A stretch of DNA of 64,000 bases from the NCBI GenBank assembly GCA_002718135.1, contig PBDN01000019.1:134805-198804 (forward strand). Direction: 5' to 3'. The number at the start of each line of letters is the position of its first letter. Position 1 is the stretch's first letter. The translations under genes and the position numbers were made by a program. This DNA is from Pelagibacteraceae bacterium (GTDB taxonomy: Bacteria; Pseudomonadota; Alphaproteobacteria; HIMB59; GCA-002718135). The notes beneath the pieces were generated by a model. It saw only the letters and a list, made by a program, of their open reading frames with translations, was not told the DNA's origin and did not search any database. This document shows, one piece after another, positions 9,078 to 17,945 of the stretch.

Positions 9078-10121
9078 TCACGGCGCCTTGGGCTCCTGGT
9101 CAGCAGCGATCATTTCTCGGAGAATATTCCGGAACTGCAAGGGTGCGTTATCGATATTAATATCCACGACTGGACGGTCGCCCATCTCTGCTAGCGCCTG
9201 CTGTTGTCGTTCCAGAACTACGACATCCTCCTTGAATGTTTGTAACCCGCCCTCAGCAAGAACTTCGGAGACAGCATCGTCATCGAGTTTGTAGTTGCGA
9301 GCGAAGGCCCAGTGATAATGGGTCGTCGTTTGTGTTTCTGGAGTGATAATATGGTTTGACCACATTGAAATACCCATAGATCTATCACCTTCGGGTGCGC
9401 CAGTTCCAGCATCGGCGCATCCGATATCCAAAGTTACTGTTGAAGGCGCTTGCCACTTGATGAGTTGCCAGCGGTCAACTTCCCCATTGAACTTGCGGGC
9501 TTCGTTGTACATAGGGGGCGCCGTGAACCCAAGCATCCAGCGCTCGACTCGGATACTCTTTCCCTCGCGAGTGGTCTTAACGGGAACCAAGGCCTCTTTG
9601 GGATCACCAGCGATAGTGTCCTTGTGCACATAACTTACATGGGTCAGATCGAGCAGGTTGTCGATCAGAAGCCGGTAGTCTGCCTTCATATGAAGGTGAC
9701 CACCGGTTTGCACCCAGTCTGGGTGGTCAAGCCAAAACAAGTCAGGAATATCATCGTCATCTGCACGCACAGGGTCTCCACACCAAATCCAGATCAAAGC
9801 ATGGCGCTCCCGAACAGGATAGGAGCGGATCTGCGCACCCGGTGGCACACGACTCTGGCCCGGCACGTTGACGCAAATACCTGACCTGTCAAATTCGAGC
9901 CCATGATAACCACACTGCAAGGTATCGCCCGTCACCCGCCCTAAAGACAGTGGAAGATGCCGATGACAGCAACGATCCTCCAGCGCAACAGCCGCCCCAT
10001 CAGAGTCGCGCCATATAACGATTTGTTCGCCCAAGACGGTCTTACCGAGCGGAATTCCAAACTCGAGATCGCTGCCCCAACAGGCCGCATACCAGGCGTT
10101 CCTTACGAAATAATCGGACAT
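9078..10121 (-). CDS. Rieske non-heme iron oxygenase, VanA-like oxygenase subunit
   Basis: Oxygenase component of an aromatic-ring hydroxylating or O-demethylating system. The Rieske [2Fe-2S] site is CCHRHLPLS ... CGYHGLEF near residues 51-75. The mononuclear iron site is DNLLDLTHVSYVH, with the bridging Asp and two His near residue 160. The length of 347 residues is typical of vanillate O-demethylase-type oxygenases. GTG codons precede the ATG at 10121; the ATG is used. The SDR stop is 11 bases upstream, so the two are probably co-translated. No ferredoxin or reductase gene is adjacent. It is clearly paralogous to the Rieske genes at 38.4 and 39.5 kb. The substrate is unknown. Confidence 0.92.
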   Translation of the reverse strand: MSDYFVRNAWYAACWGSDLEFGIPLGKTVLGEQIVIWRDSDGAAVALEDRCCHRHLPLSLGRVTGDTLQCGYHGLEFDRSGICVNVPGQSRVPPGAQIRSYPVRERHALIWIWCGDPVRADDDDIPDLFWLDHPDWVQTGGHLHMKADYRLLIDNLLDLTHVSYVHKDTIAGDPKEALVPVKTTREGKSIRVERWMLGFTAPPMYNEARKFNGEVDRWQLIKWQAPSTVTLDIGCADAGTGAPEGDRSMGISMWSNHIITPETQTTTHYHWAFARNYKLDDDAVSEVLAEGGLQTFKEDVVVLERQQQALAEMGDRPVVDINIDNAPLQFRNILREMIAADQEPKAP

Positions 10122-10132
10122 CACCACCCACC

Positions 10133-10891
10133 CTAATGCATGATCATACCACCATCGACCACGATGGCTTGGCCGGTTACAAAATCAGACGCGGGCGACG
10201 CCAAATAAATCAACGCACCCAATAGATCATCTGGCGTTTGCTCTCGTTTTACACACCGACCGTTTAAACTCAGATTTACATAGAATTCTAGCTTATTTCG
10301 CTGGGCCTCAATCTGGTCACTCATCGTCAGCCCCGGGGCTATCGAATTCACTGTGATTCCGTCACCACCTAGCTCGCGAGCTAACGCCTTAGTCATTGCG
10401 TCGACCGCCCCCTTTGAAGCTACATAGTGAAGCATCAACGGCACGCCGGAATAAATTGTGGTTGAAGAAATATTGATGATCTTGCCATAGCCTTTTTTTT
10501 TCATTTCTGGCGCGGCGGCTTTAATACAATTAAACATGCCACGGGTATTAATAGCCATCACTTTATCCCACTCGTCTCCATCGATCTCAAGAAAACTGCG
10601 CCGTTCCAACGCAGCGAATAAAGCTGCGTTAGTGACGAGAATATCAGTCGTCCCGAACGCGGACAGAGTTTCCGACACCATTACTTCACACGCAGCCATA
10701 TCGGTCACATCGACCTTCATCCCCATCGCCTCACCTCCTTTCTCCTCGATCGCCCTAACGGCATCTGTTGTATCGAGGATGTCGGACAGGCAGACCTTAG
10801 CACCCTCCGCAGCTAACGCCCCCGCGTAAACCGCGCCTATCCCCTGCGCAGCGCCGGTGACGATAGCGGTTTTACCTTTCAGTTGCGTCAT
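10133..10891 (-). CDS. SDR family NAD(P)-dependent oxidoreductase
   Basis: Classical short-chain dehydrogenase/reductase. The nucleotide-binding TGAAQGIG is near residue 12, the NAA motif follows, and the catalytic segment is INISST followed by YVASK (Tyr and Lys). It ends with the usual VTGQAIVVDGGM. The start MTQLKG at 10891 is supported by GGGAG; the longer frame from 10915 has no better site. Length is 252 residues. The gene lies between the molybdenum subunit and the Rieske oxygenase. It may oxidise an alcohol or dihydrodiol formed by the neighbouring oxygenase. An AAA AAA AAA run (T9 on the plus strand at 10493-10501) encodes three Lys and stays in frame. Confidence 0.9.
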   Translation of the reverse strand: MTQLKGKTAIVTGAAQGIGAVYAGALAAEGAKVCLSDILDTTDAVRAIEEKGGEAMGMKVDVTDMAACEVMVSETLSAFGTTDILVTNAALFAALERRSFLEIDGDEWDKVMAINTRGMFNCIKAAAPEMKKKGYGKIINISSTTIYSGVPLMLHYVASKGAVDAMTKALARELGGDGITVNSIAPGLTMSDQIEAQRNKLEFYVNLSLNGRCVKREQTPDDLLGALIYLASPASDFVTGQAIVVDGGMIMH

Positions 10892-11000
10892 TTTGAAACT
10901 CCCACTTAGGTACAATTATATTATTCTCTAATCATATACCGGCTTTAACACCGGTGCGACATTTGAGACATTGGGGCTATTTTGGAGGCAAAATAAACGA

Positions 11001-13334
11001 CTATGAAATATTCCGATGGTTTAAGGCGCACCAAACCTTCTCCGGAGTTATCGGCATATCCAGATCCCGTACCCCGCTATATTTGATCGCATCGCACACA
11101 GCGTTAACAAAGGCTGCGGTAGCCGATACTGTGGCACCCTCTCCACCACCCTTCACACCCAACGGATTATTAGCTGTCGGGACCTCGTGCAGCATTGTAT
11201 TGAAGTTCGGTACGTCTTTCGCACGCAACAAGCCGTAGTCCATAAAAGAGCCCGCGATCAGCTGTCCCGTATCGGGGTCGTAAACGCCGTTTTCAACAAG
11301 CGCCTGCCCGATCCCCTGTACGATGGAACCGTGGGCTTGGCCTGTCAAAATTAACGGGTTTATCGCCTTACCAGGGTCGTCTACCGTGGTGTGAGCAATG
11401 ACAATTAGTTGTCCTGTTGCGCGATCAATCTCGATTTCGGATACAGCCGCACCATTTGGATACGCCATAGAACGACCTCTAAAAAGATGGTCCGCCGCTA
11501 TCGAACCGTTCTCAGCCCGCGCCGCCACGTCGAATAAACCGACGCTTTTATCGGTTCCTGTGATGTGGAAAAACCCCTGCGAAAAAGAAACATCCTCTAC
11601 CGCCGCTTCAAGTAGCTCAGCCGCCCGGTCGCGGCCAATCTCAATTACCTTTTTTGACGCCTCTCGAATAACTATACCTCCAAGTCTCATCGATCGGTCC
11701 GAGTGCGATCCGCCCCCAAGTGGCACCAAATCCGAGTCACCAGTTACAATTCTGACGTCCTCATCAGACACACCTAATATTTCAGCCACTACTTGAGGAA
11801 ATACTGTTTCATGTGCCTGCCCGCTGGATTGGGTACCAATAAGTACTTCCACGGCTTTGTCACCCCGGATGATAACTTTGCCATATTCTATCGGCGCACC
11901 CACCGGCGCCTGAATATAAGAGGAGTACCCAATTCCGCGAAGCATTCCGCGACTGGCGGACTGGGCCCGCCGTTCCGCGAAACCATCCCAATCGGCGGCC
12001 TGGAGGGCCTTATCCATACAGACCTCAAATTCGCCGCAATCGTAGGTGGTTCCCATGGCGTTAGATGCTGGCAGCTCGTTAGCTGCAATAAGATTCCGCC
12101 GTCGCAAATCGATCCGGTCGATACCGATTTTTTCGGCTGCAATGTCGATCAGACGTTCAATAGTGTGCATCGCCTCAGGTCTACCCGCCCCACGATAAGG
12201 ACCCGTCGGAACTGTGTTGGTAAGGACGCCGCGGATACGGGCATAACTCGCTCCCACCCGATATACCGAAGGCAACAGCCGAGGGCCATTGGACAAAGGC
12301 ACAAAGGATACTGTGTGAGCGCCGACATTGCCGACTAGGTCGGCCCGGATAGCCAAAAAGTTTCCCTGCGCATCTAGCGCAAGGGCTGCGTCGGAATAAA
12401 GGTCACGGGCCTGATAGTCCGTCACAAAAGCTTCCGACCGATCGCTCCGCCACTTGACCGGACGACCCATCTTCTTAGATGCCCAGCACACGATCACGAA
12501 TTCTGGATACATCATATTGCGAGGGCCGAACCCGCCACCCACATCACGAGAAATAACACGGACCTGCATCGGTTCCAGACCGAATATCTCACCTAGTATC
12601 ATCTTATGGCGATGCACTCCCTGCCCACCTGCATGAAGCGTCATTTTTTCGGCATTAGAATCCCAGAAACCCAGTGCCGCACGTGGCTCCATCTGACAGT
12701 TGATAACTCGATTGTTATAGAATCTTGCCGTCACAACATGCTGAGCGACCGCAAATGCTTCCTCCGTTGCATCCGCGTCACCTAACTCGGCGTCAAGGGG
12801 AACGTTTCCGGGACAGTCAGCCCAAATATCCGGAGCCCCGGTCTGGAGTGCATCCATTGCATTGGTGACAACTGGCAAAGGCTCATAACTGATTTCAATA
12901 AAATCGGCAGCGTTAAGCGCAATAGCCTCCGTTTCCGCAACGACTGCAGCAACAATTTCACCAACATGCCTTACCCTATCGCGCACGATCGTTGGTTGTG
13001 CCCGATCAAAGGGAACAGAGCCGTCGCGGTTAACGAATGCGGGGCGCTGCCAATTTACGGCATCGGCTGGATTTGCCGTATGTCCAATATCACCAATATC
13101 ATCCGCCAAGTAGTCTGCGCCGGTCAAAACAGCGCTCACGCCACTAACTTCGCTGGCGGCGCTGGTATCGACACGGCTGATCTTGGCGTGTGCGTGGGGC
13201 GACCTGACCATTACGACAAAAAGCTGGTCAGCAAGATTGAAGTCGTCACTGTAGGAACCTGCCCCACGAAGAAGTCGATCATCTTCGCGCCGTCTCGCTG
13301 GCGCGCCGATCCCATTCGGCTGTCCCAATTTCAT
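11001..13334 (-). CDS. Xanthine dehydrogenase-family molybdopterin-binding large subunit (CoxL-like)
   Basis: Molybdenum hydroxylase large subunit (777 residues, family-typical). The N-terminal a/b-hammerhead domain has RSPHAHAKI; the Mo-binding domains contain GQGVHRHK, RDVGGGFGPR, PTGPYRGAGRPE and the catalytic Glu at E732 in VKGGGEGATV. PYRGAGR resembles the form II AYRGAGR rather than the AYRCSFR of true CO dehydrogenase, so hydroxylation of an aromatic, heteroaromatic or aldehyde substrate is likely. Its ATG overlaps the UbiD-like stop by four bases (ATGA), indicating translational coupling. The Fe-S and FAD subunits that normally sit next to it are absent from the window, so it must borrow partners encoded elsewhere or work unusually. 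Confidence 0.9.
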   Translation of the reverse strand: MKLGQPNGIGAPARRREDDRLLRGAGSYSDDFNLADQLFVVMVRSPHAHAKISRVDTSAASEVSGVSAVLTGADYLADDIGDIGHTANPADAVNWQRPAFVNRDGSVPFDRAQPTIVRDRVRHVGEIVAAVVAETEAIALNAADFIEISYEPLPVVTNAMDALQTGAPDIWADCPGNVPLDAELGDADATEEAFAVAQHVVTARFYNNRVINCQMEPRAALGFWDSNAEKMTLHAGGQGVHRHKMILGEIFGLEPMQVRVISRDVGGGFGPRNMMYPEFVIVCWASKKMGRPVKWRSDRSEAFVTDYQARDLYSDAALALDAQGNFLAIRADLVGNVGAHTVSFVPLSNGPRLLPSVYRVGASYARIRGVLTNTVPTGPYRGAGRPEAMHTIERLIDIAAEKIGIDRIDLRRRNLIAANELPASNAMGTTYDCGEFEVCMDKALQAADWDGFAERRAQSASRGMLRGIGYSSYIQAPVGAPIEYGKVIIRGDKAVEVLIGTQSSGQAHETVFPQVVAEILGVSDEDVRIVTGDSDLVPLGGGSHSDRSMRLGGIVIREASKKVIEIGRDRAAELLEAAVEDVSFSQGFFHITGTDKSVGLFDVAARAENGSIAADHLFRGRSMAYPNGAAVSEIEIDRATGQLIVIAHTTVDDPGKAINPLILTGQAHGSIVQGIGQALVENGVYDPDTGQLIAGSFMDYGLLRAKDVPNFNTMLHEVPTANNPLGVKGGGEGATVSATAAFVNAVCDAIKYSGVRDLDMPITPEKVWCALNHRNIS

Positions 13335-14875
13335 TCGTCGGATAGGACGTATCGACCGTCATCACTACGGTCGAGCCGTCCGTTTCTACGGAGTTTGTCG
13401 AGTGTACGAACGATTTCTCTCCCATCTCGAGATCCCACGGCAACCATTATTTCGCCGAAAGATTTCGGGCCATCTGCCAACGCACACTCCAGATTATCAT
13501 GGGTTTTCTCGCCGGTAATAGCAGTCTTAGGGACGGTATGTTCGAGTGTTCTTTCCCCTACAGGCAAGGTCAAATCAAACCCGGCTTTTGAACCGACAAG
13601 ACTGCCGCCAAGCGAAGGATCGAGCGGCAGTGTGCGAAAGCCGGATTCAACGACCAAGTCGCGATTGGCTTGGAAACGTGTCGCAAGCGCCCAGTCCATC
13701 TGCGCATCGTCGAATATGTCGATATCCGGGTCGACAATGAATACGTGCTTCGAGTTAGACAAGGATCCCATAACCGCAGCAATGGCGTTTCGCGCTTCCC
13801 CGGGTATGCGTTGTCTTAGCGCCACCCTAACGTTGAAGCTACCGCCCGAGGCCGTCGTGATGTTAACGCAAACGGGTTCGCGAACAGCTGTCTGCAGGGC
13901 TCGCCAGACCGTCACCTCAGCGCGGATAGCGTTTAGCTGCGCGGTGTCGGTCCAACCAATGTGGTCACCGGAAATGGTGGAAGTCTGAAAAAGAGCATCT
14001 TTACGCCGTGTGATCGCAGTACAATGAAATACCGGATTTCTTTTTACTACCCCGTAATATCCCAGAAACTCGCCGTACGGCCCTTCCAGCTCCGCATACC
14101 CGCGCTCATCAAGATATCCTTCAATAACATACTCGGCGTCAGCAGGAACCCGGATATCATTTGTTAAGCATTTGACTACAGGTAATGTTCTACCGCGTAG
14201 TCTTGCGACTAGGGAAAGCTCATCCACCGGCAACCGCATCACGGCCGCAAGATGGTCACAGGGATGCGCGCCAACGGTAAAGGCTATTGGCAGACAATCT
14301 CCGTTAGACACGCAGTTTTCGTATATCGCCCTCAGATCCGATGGAGCAACAAGGTCAATACCGGTTTCGGACTTCCCGCGGAGCATCAAGCGACGCACGC
14401 CTGTATTGGTCCAGCCAGTTTCAGGGTTTATTACATAGTCTACCGATGCCGATATATAAGGTGCACCATCTAATTCGTGTTGCAAATGGACCGGCAAAGC
14501 GGTGAGATCGACGTCTTCACCTGTGATAATAATTTCATGGACCGGCGCATCGTCACTGTCGATTTCCACGACATCTCTCGGTACCTCGAGGCGGTGATTT
14601 ACTTCCGGCAAAAGGGCTTCGGATGCGACACCAAGCGCCTTTGCTATCCGACGACGCCCACCGGTGACACCGCCAACTATCTCAGCTTTCTCCGGCCCAA
14701 CCTGACTAAAAAACACAGCTTTCTGATTCCCGTCCATGCGAGAAGCTACGTCGGCAAGATCTATCGACTCAGACACAACGTCGATTTCACCTTCGTCGAT
14801 CATCCGGTCTACAAAATGCCGTAGCCGAAATTCTTCGAGATCGGGCACTGGGTCTTTTTTGAGGCGCTTCGCCAT
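13331..14875 (-). CDS. UbiD family decarboxylase with C-terminal extension
   Basis: Predicted prenyl-FMN-dependent (de)carboxylase of the UbiD superfamily, distinct from the true UbiD at 23.2 kb. The catalytic acidic segment is ELEGPYGEFLGYYG near residue 260, followed by NPVFHCTAITRRKDALF. The last 45 or so residues (DGPKSFGEIMVAVGSRDGRE and beyond) look like a small winged-helix-like domain after the core. GGGAGGTGG lies before the ATG at 14875. The stop overlaps the molybdenum-subunit start by four bases. Length is 514 residues. It probably acts on an aromatic or unsaturated acid in the same pathway. The cofactor-making UbiX is not in the window. Confidence 0.9.
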   Translation of the reverse strand: MAKRLKKDPVPDLEEFRLRHFVDRMIDEGEIDVVSESIDLADVASRMDGNQKAVFFSQVGPEKAEIVGGVTGGRRRIAKALGVASEALLPEVNHRLEVPRDVVEIDSDDAPVHEIIITGEDVDLTALPVHLQHELDGAPYISASVDYVINPETGWTNTGVRRLMLRGKSETGIDLVAPSDLRAIYENCVSNGDCLPIAFTVGAHPCDHLAAVMRLPVDELSLVARLRGRTLPVVKCLTNDIRVPADAEYVIEGYLDERGYAELEGPYGEFLGYYGVVKRNPVFHCTAITRRKDALFQTSTISGDHIGWTDTAQLNAIRAEVTVWRALQTAVREPVCVNITTASGGSFNVRVALRQRIPGEARNAIAAVMGSLSNSKHVFIVDPDIDIFDDAQMDWALATRFQANRDLVVESGFRTLPLDPSLGGSLVGSKAGFDLTLPVGERTLEHTVPKTAITGEKTHDNLECALADGPKSFGEIMVAVGSRDGREIVRTLDKLRRNGRLDRSDDGRYVLSDE

Positions 14876-15037
14876 CTTTCCACCTCCCGTATTCGATCAG
14901 TGTAGGCACACTGGCCAAAGCCTTCCAGCCCCGCTTGCCATTTTACTGACACAAGAGGGTGGTCTTCTCAGAAAGCTAGCCTCCGAATCTCCGACCTAGT
15001 ATCAAGATTTCTTAAAATGTCTGATTGAAACAGAAGG

Positions 15038-15898
15038 CTAGTGTTTGCCATCAAGATAGTCCGCAATCACAACCACTCGCTGCATAGAACGGATAACAGG
15101 CCGCTCAATTAGTTCGCCGTCCACGACGACTAAACCAGTCTCGTCACTTTCGAACTCCTCGAGAATTCTTCGGGCACGATCGACAAGCGCCGGCGTGGGC
15201 GAGAAGACCGAATTAATGATAGGAATCTGTTTGGGATGGATGGAAGCCTTGCCAGTGAATCCCAATGCGGCCGACATTTTCGCTTCTTCCTCCAATCCAT
15301 TTTGATCATCGAGATTTAGGTATGGAACATCCAATAAGTCGAGATCAAACCGAGCCGCTGCATGAACAACGCGGGATCGGGCATAAAGCATCGTTTCCCA
15401 TGTTTTAGCGGCACGGAGGTCGGCGGACATATCGACTGCACCGAAAAGAAGCGATTCTATTCGGGAAGATGCATCGGCAATCTCCATAACGTTCGCGAGC
15501 CCCTCTGTCGATTCTATAATCACATGGAACCGGATATCTGAGCAACTGCCCTGCAGAAGTTCATCATACAATCTTATTTCTGCAGCCGACCCTGGCTTGG
15601 CAAGCATCAGGGCTTTTGGTGGTTTCTCCGCTTCTAGTAGTGCCAAAATATCTCGGAGCCCATCTGGTGTCGAAATAGGGTTAACACGAACCATGGTTTC
15701 CACATTTGCCGGACCGTCAGTGGCAAATAGCGGAAACGTCAGACCTCTGGCTTCCTCTTTCCGCGGCAGAGGCACCGCATCCTCGATATCGATGCACACG
15801 ATATCAGCGCCGCTGTCCAGCGCTTTAGAAAAACGGTCCGGCCTGAGGCCCGGCACAAATAGAAGGCTGCGGCGGGGACGGATTTCTGATTGAGTCAT
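15038..15898 (-). CDS. HpcH/HpaI (CitE-like) CoA ester lyase
   Basis: Predicted Mg-dependent acyl-CoA lyase of the CitE / malyl-CoA lyase type, which splits or forms C-C bonds beta to a thioester. Diagnostic segments are RSLLFVPGLRPDRF at the N-terminus, CIDIEDAVPLPRK, the metal-binding Glu in VIIESTEG and Asp in LFGAVDMSADL, and GKASIHPKQIPIIN. The length of 286 residues fits. GGAGG stands before the ATG. It lies between the SMP-30 gene (upstream) and the UbiD-like gene on the same strand. It may release acetyl-CoA or glyoxylate from a late intermediate; the real substrate could be citramalyl-, malyl- or methylmalyl-CoA. Confidence 0.85.
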   Translation of the reverse strand: MTQSEIRPRRSLLFVPGLRPDRFSKALDSGADIVCIDIEDAVPLPRKEEARGLTFPLFATDGPANVETMVRVNPISTPDGLRDILALLEAEKPPKALMLAKPGSAAEIRLYDELLQGSCSDIRFHVIIESTEGLANVMEIADASSRIESLLFGAVDMSADLRAAKTWETMLYARSRVVHAAARFDLDLLDVPYLNLDDQNGLEEEAKMSAALGFTGKASIHPKQIPIINSVFSPTPALVDRARRILEEFESDETGLVVVDGELIERPVIRSMQRVVVIADYLDGKH

Positions 15899-15970
15899 TT
15901 TATCCTCCGGTAATGGAGCTACACCAATGCCGCACGGCGGTCTAGGTTAGTCAGATATAAATAGGAACTT

Positions 15971-16849
15971 TCAAGCGCCGAACACCGGTTCAGGTATACC
16001 CCGCACATCTGTCTCAACTGCAAAAAGAGAACCGGCGTCTGGTTCTCGCTCAAAATCCTCCACCTCAAACCGAGACGAAGCGGTCGTAACATACAGTGTC
16101 GACATGTCGGGTCCACCAAAAGCCGGGCAGGAAGTCATCGATGCAGGAAAAGAGATTTCCCGCTCGATTCTGCCATCTGGATCGTACCGCTTTACCTGAC
16201 CGGCTCGCATATGTGCTACCCAAACAAATCCCTCGGAGTCTACGGTGGCGCCGTCAGGAACCCCGTCGCCCTCTTGCACTTGTATAAAGTCTCTCCGATT
16301 CTCGATTGTACCGGTCGAAGCGTCAAAATCGTACGACCAGACTTTTCGCTTCAGGGAATCTGCGAAATACATCGTTCTGTTATCGGGGCTCCAACAGATT
16401 GCATTAGATATGCACACAGGACCCTCCATACGATGGACTGTGTGGTCAGTATCGAATCTATACAGAGATGCAACCTCACCATACCCAGGATCTTCCATAG
16501 AACCACACCAGAAACGGCCACTTCGATCAACTTTGCCATCATTCATACGAACCGCGTTCATACGGCCTTCGCCCTCCGGATCTTCAAGCAAATGAAACTC
16601 TCCGTCCGCCAAATTTATGAAGGCAAAACCCATCCGAGTTCCAGCGATCAGTCGTCCGTCGCCGGCAAAGCCAATCGAACCGATCTCGGTCTGAACACGC
16701 CAACTCTGCAGGGCCTTAGATTCTGGATACCAACGGAATATCATCGGGTTACGGATGTCGACCCAATAAAGCGCCTGCTCGACTTCGGACCATATCGGCG
16801 ATTCGCCTAGGACACAGGATTGTCTTACGGCTACATAGGGCTCGGACAT
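15971..16849 (-). CDS. SMP-30/gluconolactonase/LRE family protein
   Basis: Six-bladed beta-propeller lactonase of the SMP-30 family. The metal-site segments are visible: LGESPIWSEVEQALYWVDI with the N-terminal Glu, RMNDGKVDRSGRFWCGSM, ISNAICWSPD with the conserved Asn, and PDGATVDSEGFVW with the Asp ligand. The start MSEPYV at 16849 has GAGGG before it and is preferred over 16891. Length is 292 residues. It is the first gene of the minus-strand operon that continues through the CitE-like, UbiD-like and molybdenum genes. It may open a lactone made by the pathway. Such proteins are often annotated as regucalcin or gluconolactonase without proof. Confidence 0.87.
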   Translation of the reverse strand: MSEPYVAVRQSCVLGESPIWSEVEQALYWVDIRNPMIFRWYPESKALQSWRVQTEIGSIGFAGDGRLIAGTRMGFAFINLADGEFHLLEDPEGEGRMNAVRMNDGKVDRSGRFWCGSMEDPGYGEVASLYRFDTDHTVHRMEGPVCISNAICWSPDNRTMYFADSLKRKVWSYDFDASTGTIENRRDFIQVQEGDGVPDGATVDSEGFVWVAHMRAGQVKRYDPDGRIEREISFPASMTSCPAFGGPDMSTLYVTTASSRFEVEDFEREPDAGSLFAVETDVRGIPEPVFGA

Positions 16850-16957
16850 TTTACCCTCTCGCAATTGACGGTTTGATATGCGTAATAGCACACTTTAGCC
16901 TAGAATGTCTGATCCCTCGGATTAAAATACCGTCGCGAAGTTCCAAAATCAGCGCTA

Positions 16958-16983
16958 GCATAGGCATTAGCTAGCACCTATGC
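16958..16983. promoter_or_regulatory. Inverted repeat upstream of the SMP-30 operon and dksA
   Basis: GCATAGG and CCTATGC form seven-base arms separated by 12 bases, a spacing compatible with a dimeric repressor site. The repeat sits in the divergent gap, 109 bases before SMP-30 and about 100 before dksA. It could be an operator for the catabolic operon; only the symmetry supports this. Confidence 0.3.
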
Positions 16984-17085
16984 CTTCTCAGCCCGTAGAT
17001 CGCTGGGTTCAAATTACTCTGAATGCTTGCCTATACGTTGGCGCCAAACATATACTCCCCCCCAGTTTATAGGGTTTCGGCGAAG

Positions 17086-17508
17086 ATGACATCAACGGTT
17101 CCTCCTGATTATCGGCCGACCGAAAAAGAACCATTTATGAACGAAGTTATGTTGGAATACTTTAGGCAGAAACTCGTTTCATGGAAAAATGGACTATTGC
17201 GGGACGCCGATCAGACACTTCAGAATCTGCAGGAGCAGGAATCTAAGTCTGCGGATCAGTCCGACAGGGCCACCGCCGAGAGTGACAGGTCTATAGAACT
17301 TCGCACCCGTGACCGTGCGCGTAAACTTGTGCAGAAAATCGACGAAGCCCTGCAGCGGGTCGAGACGGGTAGTTTCGGATATTGTAGCGAGACCGGCGAC
17401 CCGATCGGAATCAAACGACTGGAAGCGCGTCCAATCGCAACACTCGGCATAGAGGCACAGGAAAGGCACGAGCGCCGCGAAAAAACACAACGCGACCAAT
17501 TAGCATAA
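17086..17508 (+). CDS. dksA: RNA polymerase-binding transcription factor DksA (alphaproteobacterial type)
   Basis: DksA binds the RNA polymerase secondary channel and, with ppGpp, adjusts transcription. The coiled-coil tip has acidic residues in SADQSDRATAESDRS, followed by IELRTRDRARKL. The C-terminal globular part is FGYCSETGDPIGIKRLEARP. Of the four zinc-finger cysteines of E. coli DksA only the first is kept; Thr, Gly and Ala replace the rest, as is common in alphaproteobacterial DksA. MTSTVPP at 17086 is a likelier start than the upstream ATG at 17023, giving 140 residues. It is a single gene, with about 250 bases before DUF3553. Confidence 0.9.
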   Translation: MTSTVPPDYRPTEKEPFMNEVMLEYFRQKLVSWKNGLLRDADQTLQNLQEQESKSADQSDRATAESDRSIELRTRDRARKLVQKIDEALQRVETGSFGYCSETGDPIGIKRLEARPIATLGIEAQERHERREKTQRDQLA

Positions 17509-17759
17509 CAAACACGTAGGATTCGTATCTAAGTATGTTTCCACCATTTTGAGTTACCGTAAAATCTTCAAAGAGGCCGGCGCTCATATACTGTAGTGTG
17601 GCACGCCATAATTCCTTTCCATGCGTGACCTCCTAGTCCGCGAGCGAAGACCTAAGACGCTATTAACGATTGTGATCTTCATATTCATGTCATACGACTC
17701 GGTCTTAACGAAACCCAAATTTCATGTAAATTGCCCTCACTAAATCAAAGGCTTGGTGT

Positions 17760-17945
17760 ATGAACCACGATATAGTACCCGGAACTTATGTCCTGCATCC
17801 AACCGAGCATGAATGGGGCCTTGGTCAGGTTCAGTCAGTAGACGGCTCGCGGATAACGGTGAACTTTGAAAATGTCGGAAAATATCTAATCAATGCCGAT
17901 GTTATCGATCTCAAAGCGGTCAACGAAACAGAAATAGATGACTGA
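17760..17945 (+). CDS. DUF3553 domain-containing protein
   Basis: Small 61-residue protein matching the DUF3553 pattern: a V-x-HP start (YVLHPTEHEWGLGQV) and TVNFENVGKYLI in the middle, suggesting a small beta-barrel like the CarD/Tudor-type folds. The function is unknown; related domains occur in helicase C-termini and as free small proteins in alphaproteobacteria. Its end overlaps the start of the formate dehydrogenase beta subunit (17938) by eight bases, so the two are translated together. A link to formate dehydrogenase expression or assembly is possible but is only suggested by position. Confidence 0.82.
   Translation: MNHDIVPGTYVLHPTEHEWGLGQVQSVDGSRITVNFENVGKYLINADVIDLKAVNETEIDD

Noticed and set aside
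16990..17025. GGGTTCAAATTACTC resembling a tRNA T-arm
   Set aside because: The T-stem does not pair properly and no acceptor, D or anticodon arm could be found around it.
17086..17508. Loss of zinc-finger cysteines in DksA as something new
   Set aside because: This cysteine-poor form is the normal one in alphaproteobacteria.
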